Position numbers and translations under genes: made by a program
DNA from: Cloacibacterium normanense
Lineage (GTDB): Bacteria > Bacteroidota > Bacteroidia > Flavobacteriales > Weeksellaceae
Assembly (NCBI RefSeq): GCF_003860565.1
Contig: NZ_CP034157.1
Location: 1,178,001 to 1,242,000, forward strand
Length of the DNA: 64,000 bases
Reading direction: 5' to 3'
Shown: in pieces, positions 52,763 through 62,452 of the stretch
How the letters are laid out: each line of letters begins with the position of its first letter
How positions within the stretch are numbered: the stretch's first letter is position 1
The notes under the pieces: generated by a model
Seen by the model: the letters and a program-made list of their open reading frames with translations, nothing else
Database searches by the model: none
What the model was told of the DNA's origin: nothing

Positions 52763-54649
52763 TTATTTTTTTATAAACTTGTAAGAAACCCCGTCAATTG
52801 CTATAATATACACTCCGGCTTTATATGAAGAAACATCTATAAAATTTTCATTTACAAAAGCTTTTGGAATAATTTGTAAAAGTTTTCCTGAAATGTCATA
52901 CACTTCTACTTTTGAAACTTTAGAAAGATTTTTACCTCTTATATAAAGCTTTTCAGAAACTGGATTTGGATAAATTGCAAATGCTAAATCTACTTTTTCA
53001 GGTTCATTTGCAGCTAAGAAACTTCCTAATCCTGTTGCATAATTCATTCCATATTCTGTCCATTCAGAAGCAGTAAATGTACTATTAGGATTATTTACAT
53101 TCGTATTTCTGTAAAGTGATTTATTAGCATTCGTATTAGAAATCCCTCTTGAACCTACAGCATCTACCGTTTCAAATAACATTTCATAATTATTGGTAGA
53201 AACAGTTTTTATGGTTTTAGTACCGTAAGAAAGTTCTACATATTGACTTCCCGTAAAGGTTAATGGTGTAGAATTGGTAACAAATTTATATTGATTAACA
53301 TCTACTCCTGCAAAATTAGATTTAGGATTAATAATCACAATACTTTCACCGTGAGCAATTTTCCCTTCTAATTGATAAGGATCTGATAAATAATAAGATG
53401 TAGAACCTTTAAATTCTATATTTAAATAATAGTTACCTAAATTCACATCGTGACCAGTAAGATTAGTAATTTCAATAGCGGTATTGTAAACATCAGAAGT
53501 ACTACTAGTAGTTCCCTCAATGTATTTGGTAATCATTAAATCTTTAGCAAAATTATCTGATGACAAAGTAGTTGCAGAAATTTGATTGCTATCTGGAGAA
53601 AGTAGATACCCTTTATCATAAGCTTTTACAGTCACATTATATGCTGTAGAAGGAGATAATCTATCAATGGTAACCGAATTGGTTTTAGAATATTTTACAT
53701 AAGTTCCATTTACATAAACTTTATATCCTAATACGTCTATATCTGAACTTGGTGTCCACGAAAGGGTAACAAAATTCTTGCCCAGTTGCGAAATCGACAA
53801 ATTAGAAGGAGCTTGAGGAGCAACTGCATCTGGTGTTTCACTCCAAATCATATTTACCCATTCTGGATGGTCTATAAAAGGATTTCTTATTTTTTGAATA
53901 GAAAATACTGCATTATTTCTATCTCTTTCTTTTTGAGAAACAGGGTCTAATGCATTCCAATCCTTAAGCATAGTAATATACCAATCTTCAAAAGCTTTTT
54001 CTTCGCTTCCATCAAGAGGCATAGTAGATATTTGATGATTATAAAGGTTAAGATTTCCTTCGTATCTTACTGCAAAATACAATAAATATCTCGCCACATC
54101 TCCTTTGAATTCATCAATAGGTTCAAAAACAGTATTGGTATATCCTGGTGTAGTAGATTTCCCTAGTTTACTACCATTAGTAAATGTTATATTTTCGCCA
54201 TTATTTCTAGCATAAGGAAAATTACTTCTTCTTTGGTTAATTCTAGCATCAGCAGGAATTAAATAATGCATATCAGAATACATAGGATACATTCCGTAAT
54301 AAGTACTTTGAGGCATTCCATGTTCCTTATTCCAACCTTCACCTTCAGTTGTTGCAGAACTTATATTCTGTGTTAAATTATAATTATAACTGTCTGCTTC
54401 CGTTGGTTTTTCAGAATAAATATCTAAAACGGTATTATCATTTTCATAATATTTATCTAAATCTGTATAAGCATACAGTGGTCCTATTTGACTATAACTG
54501 TAAGAAAATATTTTTTGTGAAATAATTTCATGCACTTTACTTTTTAGTGCATAGCCAGTTAATCCTTCAGTTCCGTTATAATAACCAGCAGGAATCTGTG
54601 CACAATAACTTATTGGCACGATAAATAAAAATAGTAAAAACTTCTTCAT
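52763..54649 (-). CDS. Secreted endonuclease I family nuclease with T9SS sorting domain
   Basis: A 628-residue protein with signal peptide MKKFLLFLFIVPISYC. Residues ~20-260 are an endonuclease I domain with WNKEHGMPQSTYYG, the His-metal motif, and DMHYLIPADARINQRRSN. A fibronectin type III domain (~275-365), a lamin-tail-like beta domain (DLMITKYIEGTTSSTSDVYN) and a C-terminal type A sorting domain (FAIYPNPVSEKLYIRGK ... GVYIIAIDGVSYKFIKK) follow. It should degrade extracellular DNA or RNA and be exported by the type IX system. Monocistronic. Confidence 0.9.
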   Translation of the reverse strand: MKKFLLFLFIVPISYCAQIPAGYYNGTEGLTGYALKSKVHEIISQKIFSYSYSQIGPLYAYTDLDKYYENDNTVLDIYSEKPTEADSYNYNLTQNISSATTEGEGWNKEHGMPQSTYYGMYPMYSDMHYLIPADARINQRRSNFPYARNNGENITFTNGSKLGKSTTPGYTNTVFEPIDEFKGDVARYLLYFAVRYEGNLNLYNHQISTMPLDGSEEKAFEDWYITMLKDWNALDPVSQKERDRNNAVFSIQKIRNPFIDHPEWVNMIWSETPDAVAPQAPSNLSISQLGKNFVTLSWTPSSDIDVLGYKVYVNGTYVKYSKTNSVTIDRLSPSTAYNVTVKAYDKGYLLSPDSNQISATTLSSDNFAKDLMITKYIEGTTSSTSDVYNTAIEITNLTGHDVNLGNYYLNIEFKGSTSYYLSDPYQLEGKIAHGESIVIINPKSNFAGVDVNQYKFVTNSTPLTFTGSQYVELSYGTKTIKTVSTNNYEMLFETVDAVGSRGISNTNANKSLYRNTNVNNPNSTFTASEWTEYGMNYATGLGSFLAANEPEKVDLAFAIYPNPVSEKLYIRGKNLSKVSKVEVYDISGKLLQIIPKAFVNENFIDVSSYKAGVYIIAIDGVSYKFIKK

Positions 54650-54809
54650 TTCGATTTTATAGGGTCTACAAAGATACTACATTATTTAACATAATAAATA
54701 AGTAATAAGAGTTGAAACTGAATATCAAAAGGTTAAAAATTAGCATGATAAATATCTCTTTTTTTAAATTTGATTCAAAAAAATACTTTTACGCCTAAAG
54801 TTTTTCAAT

Positions 54810-54817
54810 TATATTTG
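54810..54817 (+). promoter_or_regulatory. -7 promoter box for the acyl-CoA dehydrogenase gene
   Basis: TATATTTG is a perfect TAnnTTTG box, 16 bases before the ATG at 54833. It rules out the longer start. Confidence 0.65.
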
Positions 54818-54832
54818 AGCAAACAAAAATTT

Positions 54833-55972
54833 ATGAATACAGAAATATTAAATAATCTAAAAATGATAGCTGAAACTGCAAGAGATTTTGCAGAAGTAAA
54901 CATTAGACCTCACATTATGGAATGGGACGAAAGCCAAACTTTCCCTGTAGATTTATTCCATAAATTAGGCGAAATGGGATTCATGGGAATCATCATTCCA
55001 GAAGAATACGGAGGTTCTGGATTAGGCTACCATGAATATGTTACCATTTTAGATGAAATTTCACAAGTAGATCCTTCTATTGGTCTTTCTGTAGCTGCTC
55101 ATAATTCACTTTGCACCAATCATATCTATGAATTTGGAAACGAAGAACAAAGAAAAAAATGGTTGCCAAAATTAGCGAGTGGTCAAGTCATTGGAGCTTG
55201 GGGTTTAACCGAACATAATACAGGCTCTGATGCAGGAGGAATGTCTACCACTGCTATAAAAGATGGTGATGAATGGATAATAAATGGTGCTAAAAACTTC
55301 ATCACCCATGCTATTTCTGGAGATATTGCTGTAGTAATGACCAGAACGGGCGAAAAAGGCGCTCCAAATAATTCTACTGCTTTCGTTCTAGAAAAAGGAA
55401 TGCCTGGATTTACTTCTGGCAAAAAAGAAAATAAACTCGGAATGCGAGCTTCTGAAACTGCAGAATTGATTTTTGACAATGTAAGAATTCCAGATTCTCA
55501 TAGATTAGGAGAAGTAGGTGATGGTTTTAAACAAGCTATGAAAATTCTTGATGGAGGTAGAATTTCTATTGCTGCTCTGAGTTTAGGAATTGCAAGAGGT
55601 GCATATAAAGCCGCTCTGAAATATGCTCAAGAAAGACATCAATTCGGAAAATCTATTTCTAGTTTCCAAGCAGTAAATTTCATGCTCGCTGATATGGCAA
55701 CAGAAATTGACGCAGCAGAATTACTCATCCAAAGAGCATCAGAACTTAAAAATAATAAGCAAAAAATGACCAAAGAAGGCGCAATGGCAAAACTTTACGC
55801 ATCAGAAGCTTGTGTTAGAATCGCGAACAACGCTCTTCAGATTTTTGGTGGCTATGGCTATACTAAAGACTTCCCTGCAGAAAAATACTACAGAGATTCT
55901 AAACTTTGTACCATAGGAGAAGGAACTTCTGAAATCCAAAGATTAGTAATTGGTAGAGAAATTACCAGATAA
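54833..55972 (+). CDS. Acyl-CoA dehydrogenase
   Basis: 379 residues from the ATG at 54833 (MNTEILNNLKMIAETARDF). It has the three-domain flavoprotein layout with IIPEEYGGSGLGYHEYV, WGLTEHNTGSDAGGMSTTA, WIINGAKNFITHA, the FAD-binding GERHQFGKSI-like QERHQFGKSISSFQ, QIFGGYGYTKDFPAEKYYRD and the catalytic-site CTIGEGTSEIQRLVI, where Glu is the catalytic base. The size and motifs fit short- to medium-chain or branched-chain acyl-CoA substrates. Terminator follows. Confidence 0.92.
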   Translation: MNTEILNNLKMIAETARDFAEVNIRPHIMEWDESQTFPVDLFHKLGEMGFMGIIIPEEYGGSGLGYHEYVTILDEISQVDPSIGLSVAAHNSLCTNHIYEFGNEEQRKKWLPKLASGQVIGAWGLTEHNTGSDAGGMSTTAIKDGDEWIINGAKNFITHAISGDIAVVMTRTGEKGAPNNSTAFVLEKGMPGFTSGKKENKLGMRASETAELIFDNVRIPDSHRLGEVGDGFKQAMKILDGGRISIAALSLGIARGAYKAALKYAQERHQFGKSISSFQAVNFMLADMATEIDAAELLIQRASELKNNKQKMTKEGAMAKLYASEACVRIANNALQIFGGYGYTKDFPAEKYYRDSKLCTIGEGTSEIQRLVIGREITR

Positions 55973-55992
55973 AAACATAAATTCAATGTATC

Positions 55993-56022
55993 AAGCCATA
56001 CTTTTTAAGTATGGCTTTTTTA
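55993..56022 (+). terminator. Terminator of the acyl-CoA dehydrogenase gene
   Basis: AAGCCATACTT and AAGTATGGCTT are perfect arms followed by a T run. Confidence 0.85.
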
Positions 56023-56097
56023 TGAATTAAATTTAACACAAATATTAACTTTTTAAAAAATTATTAATTTAATTACTTGCTATTAATTGATATTTAC

Positions 56098-56105
56098 TAG
56101 CTTTG
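56098..56105 (+). promoter_or_regulatory. -7 promoter box for the metallopeptidase gene
   Basis: TAGCTTTG matches TAnnTTTG, 24 bases before the ATG at 56129. Confidence 0.55.
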
Positions 56106-56128
56106 TTGTCCTTTTTAAAAAATTAACT

Positions 56129-59100
56129 ATGAAGAAGACACTACTATCTCTTTTTGCTCTTCTTTGTTTTACTTTAATTTTTGGACAAAAAGACAACTTG
56201 TGGACACCCGCAAAGAATCTAACCAACAAAGAAATTAAAGCAAACAAAAGATCAATTAGCACACCCACTCTGTTTAATCTAGATGTAGATAAACTGAAAC
56301 AAATTATTTCGGAATCCCCTAGAAAAACAACCAAACTTTCAAAATCTGCGGTTACCATTTCGTTTCCCATTTCTGAAAGTGAATTTCAAAATTTCAGCAT
56401 TTATAAAACTTCTAATTTTTCTCCAGAATTAGAAGCTCTACATCCAGAAATCACAACCTATTATGGTGAAAGCATTAATGGAAAATCTGCAAAAATTTAC
56501 TTCAGCATTTCTCCTCTTGGACTTTCGTCTATGCAGTTAAGACTTGGCAAGGAAGCAGTTTTTGTAGAACCTTATGATAATAACAATTCTACTTATGTAG
56601 TATATAAAAAATCAGACAAAGGAATTTCAAAAAATAAATTTGAATGCACTACTTCTGCAAAAAGCTCTACCGATGGGCTAAATATGGGAAGAATCTTAAG
56701 TGCAGATGATGGCTTATTGAGAACTTATCGCTTAGCATTATCTTGTACTGGAGAATACACTCAATATTTTGGTGGAACTAAAGCTCTTGCTCTTGCTGCC
56801 ATGAACAACACCATGACTAGAGTAAATGGTGTTTTCGAGAATGATTTTGCGATAAGATTAGTTCTTATTCCAGAACAGGAAAATATTATATTTACATCTT
56901 CATCTACAGACCCTTACTCTAATGCAACTGCTGGAGCAGATGGCGCTTGGAATACAGAATTAATGAATGTATTACATGGTACTACTTACGGAATTGGTGA
57001 CAGTAAATTTGATATTGGTCACTTATTCGGAGCAAGTGGTGGTGGTGGAAATGCAGGATGTATCGGTTGCGTTTGTAATAACAGCACTACTTATGATGCT
57101 ACTGAACAATGGTATTTGTATAAAGGTCAAGGATTTACTTCACCAGCAGACAATGTACCTTCTGGTGATAGTTTTGATATAGATTATGTTGCACACGAAA
57201 TAGGACACCAATTTGGTGGAAACCACACTTTTACAGATTCTGAAGAATACACGATTGCTCAAGTAGAACCTGGAAGTGGCTCTACAATTATGGGATACGC
57301 AGGTATCACTACAGAAGATGTACAAGCGCATTCAGATCCTTATTTTCATGCTGTATCTATTCAACAAATTACAGAATATGTAAAAAGTACAAGTGGAAGC
57401 TGCTCGGTAAATACTCCTACTGGAAATAATGCTCCTACTGCAAATGCTGGAGCTGATTTTACCATTCCGAAAAGTACTCCTTTTATGCTAACAGGTAGTG
57501 CTTCTGACTCAAACGGAGATGCACTTACCTATACATGGGAACAGATGGATGTTCAAAACTCTACAATTTCTAACCCGTCGGCAACTAAAACTACTGGCCC
57601 AGCTTTTAGATCTTACAGTCCTACAACATCTCCTGTTAGATATTTCCCTAAAATGAGCTCCGTTCTAAATGGCGCAACTACAACTGCTGGTTTAGAACTT
57701 AACGTAGAAGTTCTACCATCTGTAAGCAGAACTTTAAAATTTAGATTTACAGCGAGAGATAATAAAGCTAATGGCGCAGGAAATGCTTACGATGACATGG
57801 TAGTCACTGTAAATTCTAGTTATGGTCCATTAACGGTAACCTCACAGAACGCTGCAGGGATTTCTTATCCTCAAGGTTCAAGTCAAAATGTAACTTGGAA
57901 TGTAGCCAACACGAATACGCTTGCTGCAAATGTAGACATATTACTTTCTACAGACTCAGGAAACACTTGGTCTACTTTAATTACTGGAACTCCAAATGAT
58001 GGTACACAAAGTGTTACCATTCCTAATATTACAAGTAATACCTGTAGATTTATGGTAAAAGCATCTGGAAATATTTTTTTCAATGTAAACACTGCTAACT
58101 TTTCTATTACTGCACCAGACACTGAAGTTCCTACAGCTCCTACATTATCTGCAAACAATACAACCTCTACTAAGACTACATTATCTTGGACAGGAGCTAC
58201 TGACAACGTAGCATTGGCTAGTTATGACATTTACAAAGATGGAACTTTTGTTGCAAATTCTACCACTTCTCCTTACACAGTAACAGGATTATCTGCTTCT
58301 ACAAGTTATGTTTTCACAGTAAAAGCAAAAGATGCTTCTAATAATATTTCTGTAAGCAGCAACGCTGTTACAGTTACGACACTAGCTCCAGATACAGAGG
58401 CTCCTACAGCTCCTTCACTGTCAGCTTCTGGAACTACAAATGTTTCTACAACTTTAACATTTACAGGAGCTACTGATAATATTGGCGTAACCGCTTATGA
58501 AATTTACAAAGATGGAGCGTTAATCGCTACCGTAAATAACTCACCTTACACAGTAAATGGACTTAGCGCATCTACTACTTATATTTTTACCGTAAAAGCA
58601 AAAGATGATGCAGGAAATGTTTCTCTATTAAGCAATGCAGTTTATGTAACCACTTTAGCTGCTCCTGCCGCTACAGAACTTTACATTTCAGAATATTACG
58701 AAGGTACAAGCAATAATAAAGTATTAGAAATTACCAATCCTACTCTTTCTGCAATTTCTTTAAGTGGATATTCTATCAAAAAGCAATCAAATGGATCTGG
58801 AGCTTGGAGTTTTGAGTTAAATTTATCAGGAACCATAAATCCTAAATCTACATTTTTACTTAAAAATTCTTTATCTTCATTATCTTCATGTACGTTTACA
58901 GCACAAAGCGTTGTAGGGGCTCCAATAGATTTCAACGGAGATGATCCAGTTGCTTTATTTAAAAATGGAACTTTAATAGACGTAGTAGGTACATTTAACG
59001 GAACTACTAATTTTGCAAAAGACACGGATTTAAGAAGAAATGTAATTATTCCCAATCCAGTATATACTCCATCAGAATGGGACGTTCTTGCTATTACAAC

Positions 59101-59392
59101 TACAGTTCCTAATTGTGATAATCTTGGAATTGCAAATCCTGCAAGTGCACTAGGCGTGAAAGACACTACATTAAATCCTACAGATGTAGTGATTCTTCCA
59201 AATCCTGTAAAAGGAGATGTAATGATGGTGAAAAACGTTAAAAACAATTCTAACTACGAAATCATTGATTTCTCTGGAAAATTAGTTCAAAAAGGAAAAC
59301 TTACAAATGACACCATTCATGTAAATGGTCTTCCAAAAGGCAATTATATCCTAAAAATAGAGCAAGTTTCTAAGATTTTCATCAAAGAATAA
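56129..59392 (+). CDS. Secreted reprolysin-like metallopeptidase with T9SS sorting domain
   Basis: 1087 residues from the ATG at 56129; signal peptide MKKTLLSLFALLCFTLIFGQ, then a propeptide (~20-190). The catalytic domain has the zinc motif HEIGHQFGGNH (His356, Glu357, His360, His366) and the Met-turn IMGYAG. A PKD/Ig-like domain (NAPTANAGADFTIPKSTPFM), two fibronectin type III domains (~665-835, each opening PDTE-PTAP), a lamin-tail domain (LYISEYYEGTSNNKVLEITN) and a type A sorting domain (VILPNPVKGDVM ... KIFIKE) follow. A cell-surface or released protease for protein degradation. Confidence 0.92.
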   Translation: MKKTLLSLFALLCFTLIFGQKDNLWTPAKNLTNKEIKANKRSISTPTLFNLDVDKLKQIISESPRKTTKLSKSAVTISFPISESEFQNFSIYKTSNFSPELEALHPEITTYYGESINGKSAKIYFSISPLGLSSMQLRLGKEAVFVEPYDNNNSTYVVYKKSDKGISKNKFECTTSAKSSTDGLNMGRILSADDGLLRTYRLALSCTGEYTQYFGGTKALALAAMNNTMTRVNGVFENDFAIRLVLIPEQENIIFTSSSTDPYSNATAGADGAWNTELMNVLHGTTYGIGDSKFDIGHLFGASGGGGNAGCIGCVCNNSTTYDATEQWYLYKGQGFTSPADNVPSGDSFDIDYVAHEIGHQFGGNHTFTDSEEYTIAQVEPGSGSTIMGYAGITTEDVQAHSDPYFHAVSIQQITEYVKSTSGSCSVNTPTGNNAPTANAGADFTIPKSTPFMLTGSASDSNGDALTYTWEQMDVQNSTISNPSATKTTGPAFRSYSPTTSPVRYFPKMSSVLNGATTTAGLELNVEVLPSVSRTLKFRFTARDNKANGAGNAYDDMVVTVNSSYGPLTVTSQNAAGISYPQGSSQNVTWNVANTNTLAANVDILLSTDSGNTWSTLITGTPNDGTQSVTIPNITSNTCRFMVKASGNIFFNVNTANFSITAPDTEVPTAPTLSANNTTSTKTTLSWTGATDNVALASYDIYKDGTFVANSTTSPYTVTGLSASTSYVFTVKAKDASNNISVSSNAVTVTTLAPDTEAPTAPSLSASGTTNVSTTLTFTGATDNIGVTAYEIYKDGALIATVNNSPYTVNGLSASTTYIFTVKAKDDAGNVSLLSNAVYVTTLAAPAATELYISEYYEGTSNNKVLEITNPTLSAISLSGYSIKKQSNGSGAWSFELNLSGTINPKSTFLLKNSLSSLSSCTFTAQSVVGAPIDFNGDDPVALFKNGTLIDVVGTFNGTTNFAKDTDLRRNVIIPNPVYTPSEWDVLAITTTVPNCDNLGIANPASALGVKDTTLNPTDVVILPNPVKGDVMMVKNVKNNSNYEIIDFSGKLVQKGKLTNDTIHVNGLPKGNYILKIEQVSKIFIKE

Positions 59393-59415
59393 AATCATTC
59401 ATTAAATTTAATCAT

Positions 59416-59442
59416 AAAGGCAACTAAAATTTAGTTGCCTTT
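59416..59442 (+). terminator. Terminator of the metallopeptidase gene
   Basis: AAAGGCAACTAAA and TTTAGTTGCCTTT are perfect arms followed by ATTTATTT. Confidence 0.8.
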
Positions 59443-59465
59443 ATTTATTTATCGATTTTAAATTA

Positions 59466-59473
59466 TACTTTTG
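59466..59473 (+). promoter_or_regulatory. -7 promoter box for the antiporter operon
   Basis: TACTTTTG matches TAnnTTTG, 20 bases before the ATG at 59494. Confidence 0.55.
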
Positions 59474-59493
59474 TCAAAAATTAAGAGAAAACT

Positions 59494-60726
59494 ATGGATT
59501 TTAACATGCCTCATTTTGAACTTCCTTTTTTCACCAATTTGCTTATTCTGTTAGTGGTAGCAAAAGTTTTTGGTGAAATTTTTGAAAGATTCAAACAACC
59601 TGCTATGATTGGCGAAATTATAGCCGGAATTATTGTAGGTCCTTCACTTTTAAACATTGTTCACAGAACAGAAGACATCAAAGTCATTTCAGAATTGGGA
59701 ATTTTCCTTTTAGTGATTATTGCCGGATTGGAAATCAACTTAGATGACATTTTAAAATCTTTAAAAGGCAGAAATATCATCATTTCATTGATGGCGTTTT
59801 TTGTACCAATTCTAAGTGGAATTGCCGTAGGTTATTATTTTGACAAAGACATCATGACCACCGTATTTATAGGATTATGCGTAGCCATCACTGCATTACC
59901 TGTAAGTATTAGAATTTTAATGGATTTAGGCAAAATCAACTCTTATATTGGTCAAAAAATCATATCGGTTGCCATTTTTGATGATGTCATTGCACTTACC
60001 ATTTTAGGTCTTATTTTGAATATTAATGATAGTGAAATGACCCTTTCTAATGTAGTGAAAAATGCTTCAATTTCTCTATTAAAACTAACCATTTTTGTAG
60101 TGATTTTATTCGCTGCTTATTATTTAATTAAGAAATTGTCTAATCGAGAGAATTACTTCGAAAGACAATTGAATAAATTACTGCTTTTATTAAAAGGAAA
60201 AGAATCACTTTATGCTATATTTTTCGTTTTTGTACTTACTTTTTCTACCATTACAGAATCTTTAGGACTTCATTTTATCATCGGAGCATTTTTTGCAGCG
60301 ATGCTCATCAGCGAAAATTTAGTAGGCAAAAAACATTTAGATTCCTTTCATAAAACAACAAATGGTTTAGCAATGGGATTTTTGGCGCCAATTTTCTTTG
60401 CAGGAATTGGCTTAGAATTTAATGTGACTTCTATTCAAAACATTGGACTTTTACTCACCGTAATTGCCGTTTCATATTTTTCTAAAATTTTTGGAGGCTA
60501 TTTTGGAGGAAGAATGGCTGGTTTAGACAGCAAAAATTCACTTACACTTGGGATTGGTCTCAATGCAAGGGGAATCATGGAATTAGTGATTGCAAATATT
60601 GCTTACAAAGCAGGACTCATTAACGCTGAAGTATTCTCCATTCTAGTAATTATGGGAGTTCTCACCACTCTTTCTACTCCAATTATGCTTAAAAGAAGTT
60701 TTAAATTAATAGATAAAAAATCATAA
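59494..60726 (+). CDS. Cation:proton antiporter, CPA2 type
   Basis: A 410-residue protein with about 12-13 membrane helices and QPAMIGEIIAGIIVGPSLL, SELGIFLLVIIAGLEINLDD, FDDVIALTILGLIL (the ion-binding Asp pair in the fold), and LGIGLNARGIMELVIANIAY. No regulatory TrkA domain is present at the C-terminus, unlike KefB/KefC. It exchanges Na+ or K+ for H+. The NTP-pyrophosphohydrolase gene follows eight bases later, so the two are co-transcribed. Confidence 0.88.
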   Translation: MDFNMPHFELPFFTNLLILLVVAKVFGEIFERFKQPAMIGEIIAGIIVGPSLLNIVHRTEDIKVISELGIFLLVIIAGLEINLDDILKSLKGRNIIISLMAFFVPILSGIAVGYYFDKDIMTTVFIGLCVAITALPVSIRILMDLGKINSYIGQKIISVAIFDDVIALTILGLILNINDSEMTLSNVVKNASISLLKLTIFVVILFAAYYLIKKLSNRENYFERQLNKLLLLLKGKESLYAIFFVFVLTFSTITESLGLHFIIGAFFAAMLISENLVGKKHLDSFHKTTNGLAMGFLAPIFFAGIGLEFNVTSIQNIGLLLTVIAVSYFSKIFGGYFGGRMAGLDSKNSLTLGIGLNARGIMELVIANIAYKAGLINAEVFSILVIMGVLTTLSTPIMLKRSFKLIDKKS

Positions 60727-60733
60727 AAATTAA

Positions 60734-61201
60734 ATGGAAAAAATAGACAGTTTAAACCAAGTTGCAGAATTTCACAGAACTTTTAACGCACCTATTTTAG
60801 AAAATCCACAGATTCCTTCTGCAGAAAGATGCAACCTAAGAATAGCTTTACTTCAGGAAGAATTAAACGAACTGAAACAAGCCATTGAAGACCAAGACAT
60901 CGTAGAAATTGCAGATGCACTTTGTGATTTACAATATGTACTTTCTGGCGCAGTTCTTGAATTTGGTTTAGGCGAAAAATTTGTAGATTTGTTTAATGAA
61001 GTACAGCGTTCTAACATGTCAAAAGCTTGTGAAACAGAAGAACAAGCCCAAGAAACCGTAGAATATTACACTTCAAGAGGAGAAGATGCTTATTACGAAA
61101 AATCTGGAGATAAATATAATGTACACAGAGTTTCAGACAATAAAGTTCTTAAAAATAAGTACTATTCTAGTGCAAATCTCAAAAGTATATTAGAAAAATA
61201 A
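60734..61201 (+). CDS. MazG-like nucleoside triphosphate pyrophosphohydrolase
   Basis: A 155-residue all-alpha NTP-PPase. RIALLQEELNELKQAIEDQD holds the E-x-x-E metal ligands and VEIADALCDLQYVLSGAVLEFG the second E-x-x-x-D set. A C-terminal basic stretch (EKSGDKYNVHRVSDNKVLKN) is typical of the phage-like PRA-PH subgroup. It probably hydrolyses non-canonical NTPs to NMP plus pyrophosphate. It lies in an operon with the antiporter and two envelope genes. Confidence 0.83.
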   Translation: MEKIDSLNQVAEFHRTFNAPILENPQIPSAERCNLRIALLQEELNELKQAIEDQDIVEIADALCDLQYVLSGAVLEFGLGEKFVDLFNEVQRSNMSKACETEEQAQETVEYYTSRGEDAYYEKSGDKYNVHRVSDNKVLKNKYYSSANLKSILEK

Positions 61202-61221
61202 ACACATAATTTTGAAAAAAA

Positions 61222-61737
61222 ATGAAAAAAATAATCACATTAATCATTTTAGGTATGGCACTTAATTCTTGCGCTCAAAAAGTAATCATCAATAGAGAAA
61301 TTGATACTCCAGAATACGGAAAAATGCTTCTAGGAAACCAATCTTTAGACCAATTTCAAAAAGAACCTTATAAAGCTTGGTATGACGAAAATTACACCAT
61401 CTATCCTATCGATAAAACCGCTCTTGAAGGTTTGAAAAAAGAAAAAATCAATTCATATAATATCATTGTATTTCTAGGAACTTGGTGCGGAGACAGCAAA
61501 AGAAATTTCCCTAGATTGATAAAAATTTTAGAAGAAACCAAATTCCCTGAAAGCAAACTCCAAATCATCGGGGTAAACAGACAGAAACAAGCTCCAGATG
61601 GTGAAGAAGTAAAATATAACATTACGCACGTTCCTACCATCATTCTAGAAAAATATGGCAAGGAAATTGGTAGAATAACTGAAGAACCAGAAACTGGTTT
61701 TATTGAAAAAGATTTATTGAACATTATCAAAAAATAA
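61222..61737 (+). CDS. Thioredoxin-fold lipoprotein with WCGDS active site
   Basis: A 171-residue protein with signal MKKIITLIILGMALNSCAQ; the lipobox-like LNSC suggests lipid anchoring at Cys17. A thioredoxin fold begins at YNIIVFLGTWCGDSKRNFPRL and continues to THVPTIILEKYGKEIGRI, where the cis-proline (VPT) is present. The active site is WCGDS: the resolving cysteine of C-x-x-C is replaced by Ser, so it is not a normal dithiol reductase. The stop overlaps the start of the DUF4230 gene (TAATG), so the two are coupled. Confidence 0.82.
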   Translation: MKKIITLIILGMALNSCAQKVIINREIDTPEYGKMLLGNQSLDQFQKEPYKAWYDENYTIYPIDKTALEGLKKEKINSYNIIVFLGTWCGDSKRNFPRLIKILEETKFPESKLQIIGVNRQKQAPDGEEVKYNITHVPTIILEKYGKEIGRITEEPETGFIEKDLLNIIKK

Positions 61738-62348
61738 TGAATTATATTAAACAAATCATTGGTTTTACCTTAGGTGTAATCCTTACTTTATTGCTCGTTT
61801 ATTTTTTTAGAAACATTGGCAAAAATGATGACCAAGTTTCTACTGATTACTATGTGCTCACCAACCAAATTTCTAAAATGAATAAAATGGTGGTGATAGA
61901 ACAAGATTTTTCAAACTTGCAAAAAACCAAAATCACCAATCAACTTTTCGGAATCAAAGGTTTACCTTCTAGTGAAAAAGAAATCGTGATTTTCACCAAA
62001 GCAAAAGCACAAGTAACTTATGATTTGAAGAAAATGAAAATCGAGGTAGATTCTACTGATAAAAAACTGATTATCAAAGAAATCCCAAATGCGGACATCA
62101 AGATTTTTACTGATGCAGAAATCACTTCGCTTGACGATTCATTTTTCGACCGTTTTTCCGAAGAAGATTTCAAAAGAATCACCAATAATGCTAGAAAAAA
62201 CGCCGAAAAAACCGTTGACCAAACCAAACTGCGAAACGAAGGCAGAAAACAATTGCTACAAAACTTAAATGATATTTTCGTTCTTGCCAAAGCTTTGAAA
62301 TACGAAGTGGTAGATGATACCAATACCTTTGATTTATCTAAATTATAA
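61737..62348 (+). CDS. DUF4230 domain protein, membrane-anchored
   Basis: A 203-residue protein with an N-terminal anchor (QIIGFTLGVILTLLLVYFF), then a mixed alpha/beta domain with MNKMVVIEQDFSNL, IFTKAKAQVTYDLKKMKIEVD and a charged helix, as in the DUF4230 family. It is anchored by one helix with the domain outside the cytoplasm. Function unknown. It overlaps the thioredoxin-fold gene by one base and ends the operon at a terminator. Confidence 0.85.
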   Translation: MNYIKQIIGFTLGVILTLLLVYFFRNIGKNDDQVSTDYYVLTNQISKMNKMVVIEQDFSNLQKTKITNQLFGIKGLPSSEKEIVIFTKAKAQVTYDLKKMKIEVDSTDKKLIIKEIPNADIKIFTDAEITSLDDSFFDRFSEEDFKRITNNARKNAEKTVDQTKLRNEGRKQLLQNLNDIFVLAKALKYEVVDDTNTFDLSKL

Positions 62349-62352
62349 TACC

Positions 62353-62378
62353 AAGACGCTTTAAAAGGCGTCTTTTTT
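62353..62378 (+). terminator. Terminator of the antiporter operon
   Basis: AAGACGC and GCGTCTT pair around TTTAAAAG, followed by T6. Confidence 0.8.
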
Positions 62379-62452
62379 ATAATATTTCCTTGAAATTATG
62401 TAATCTTTTATCTTAATAATTGAGTGAATTTTGCTTTATAAAATTATGAATT

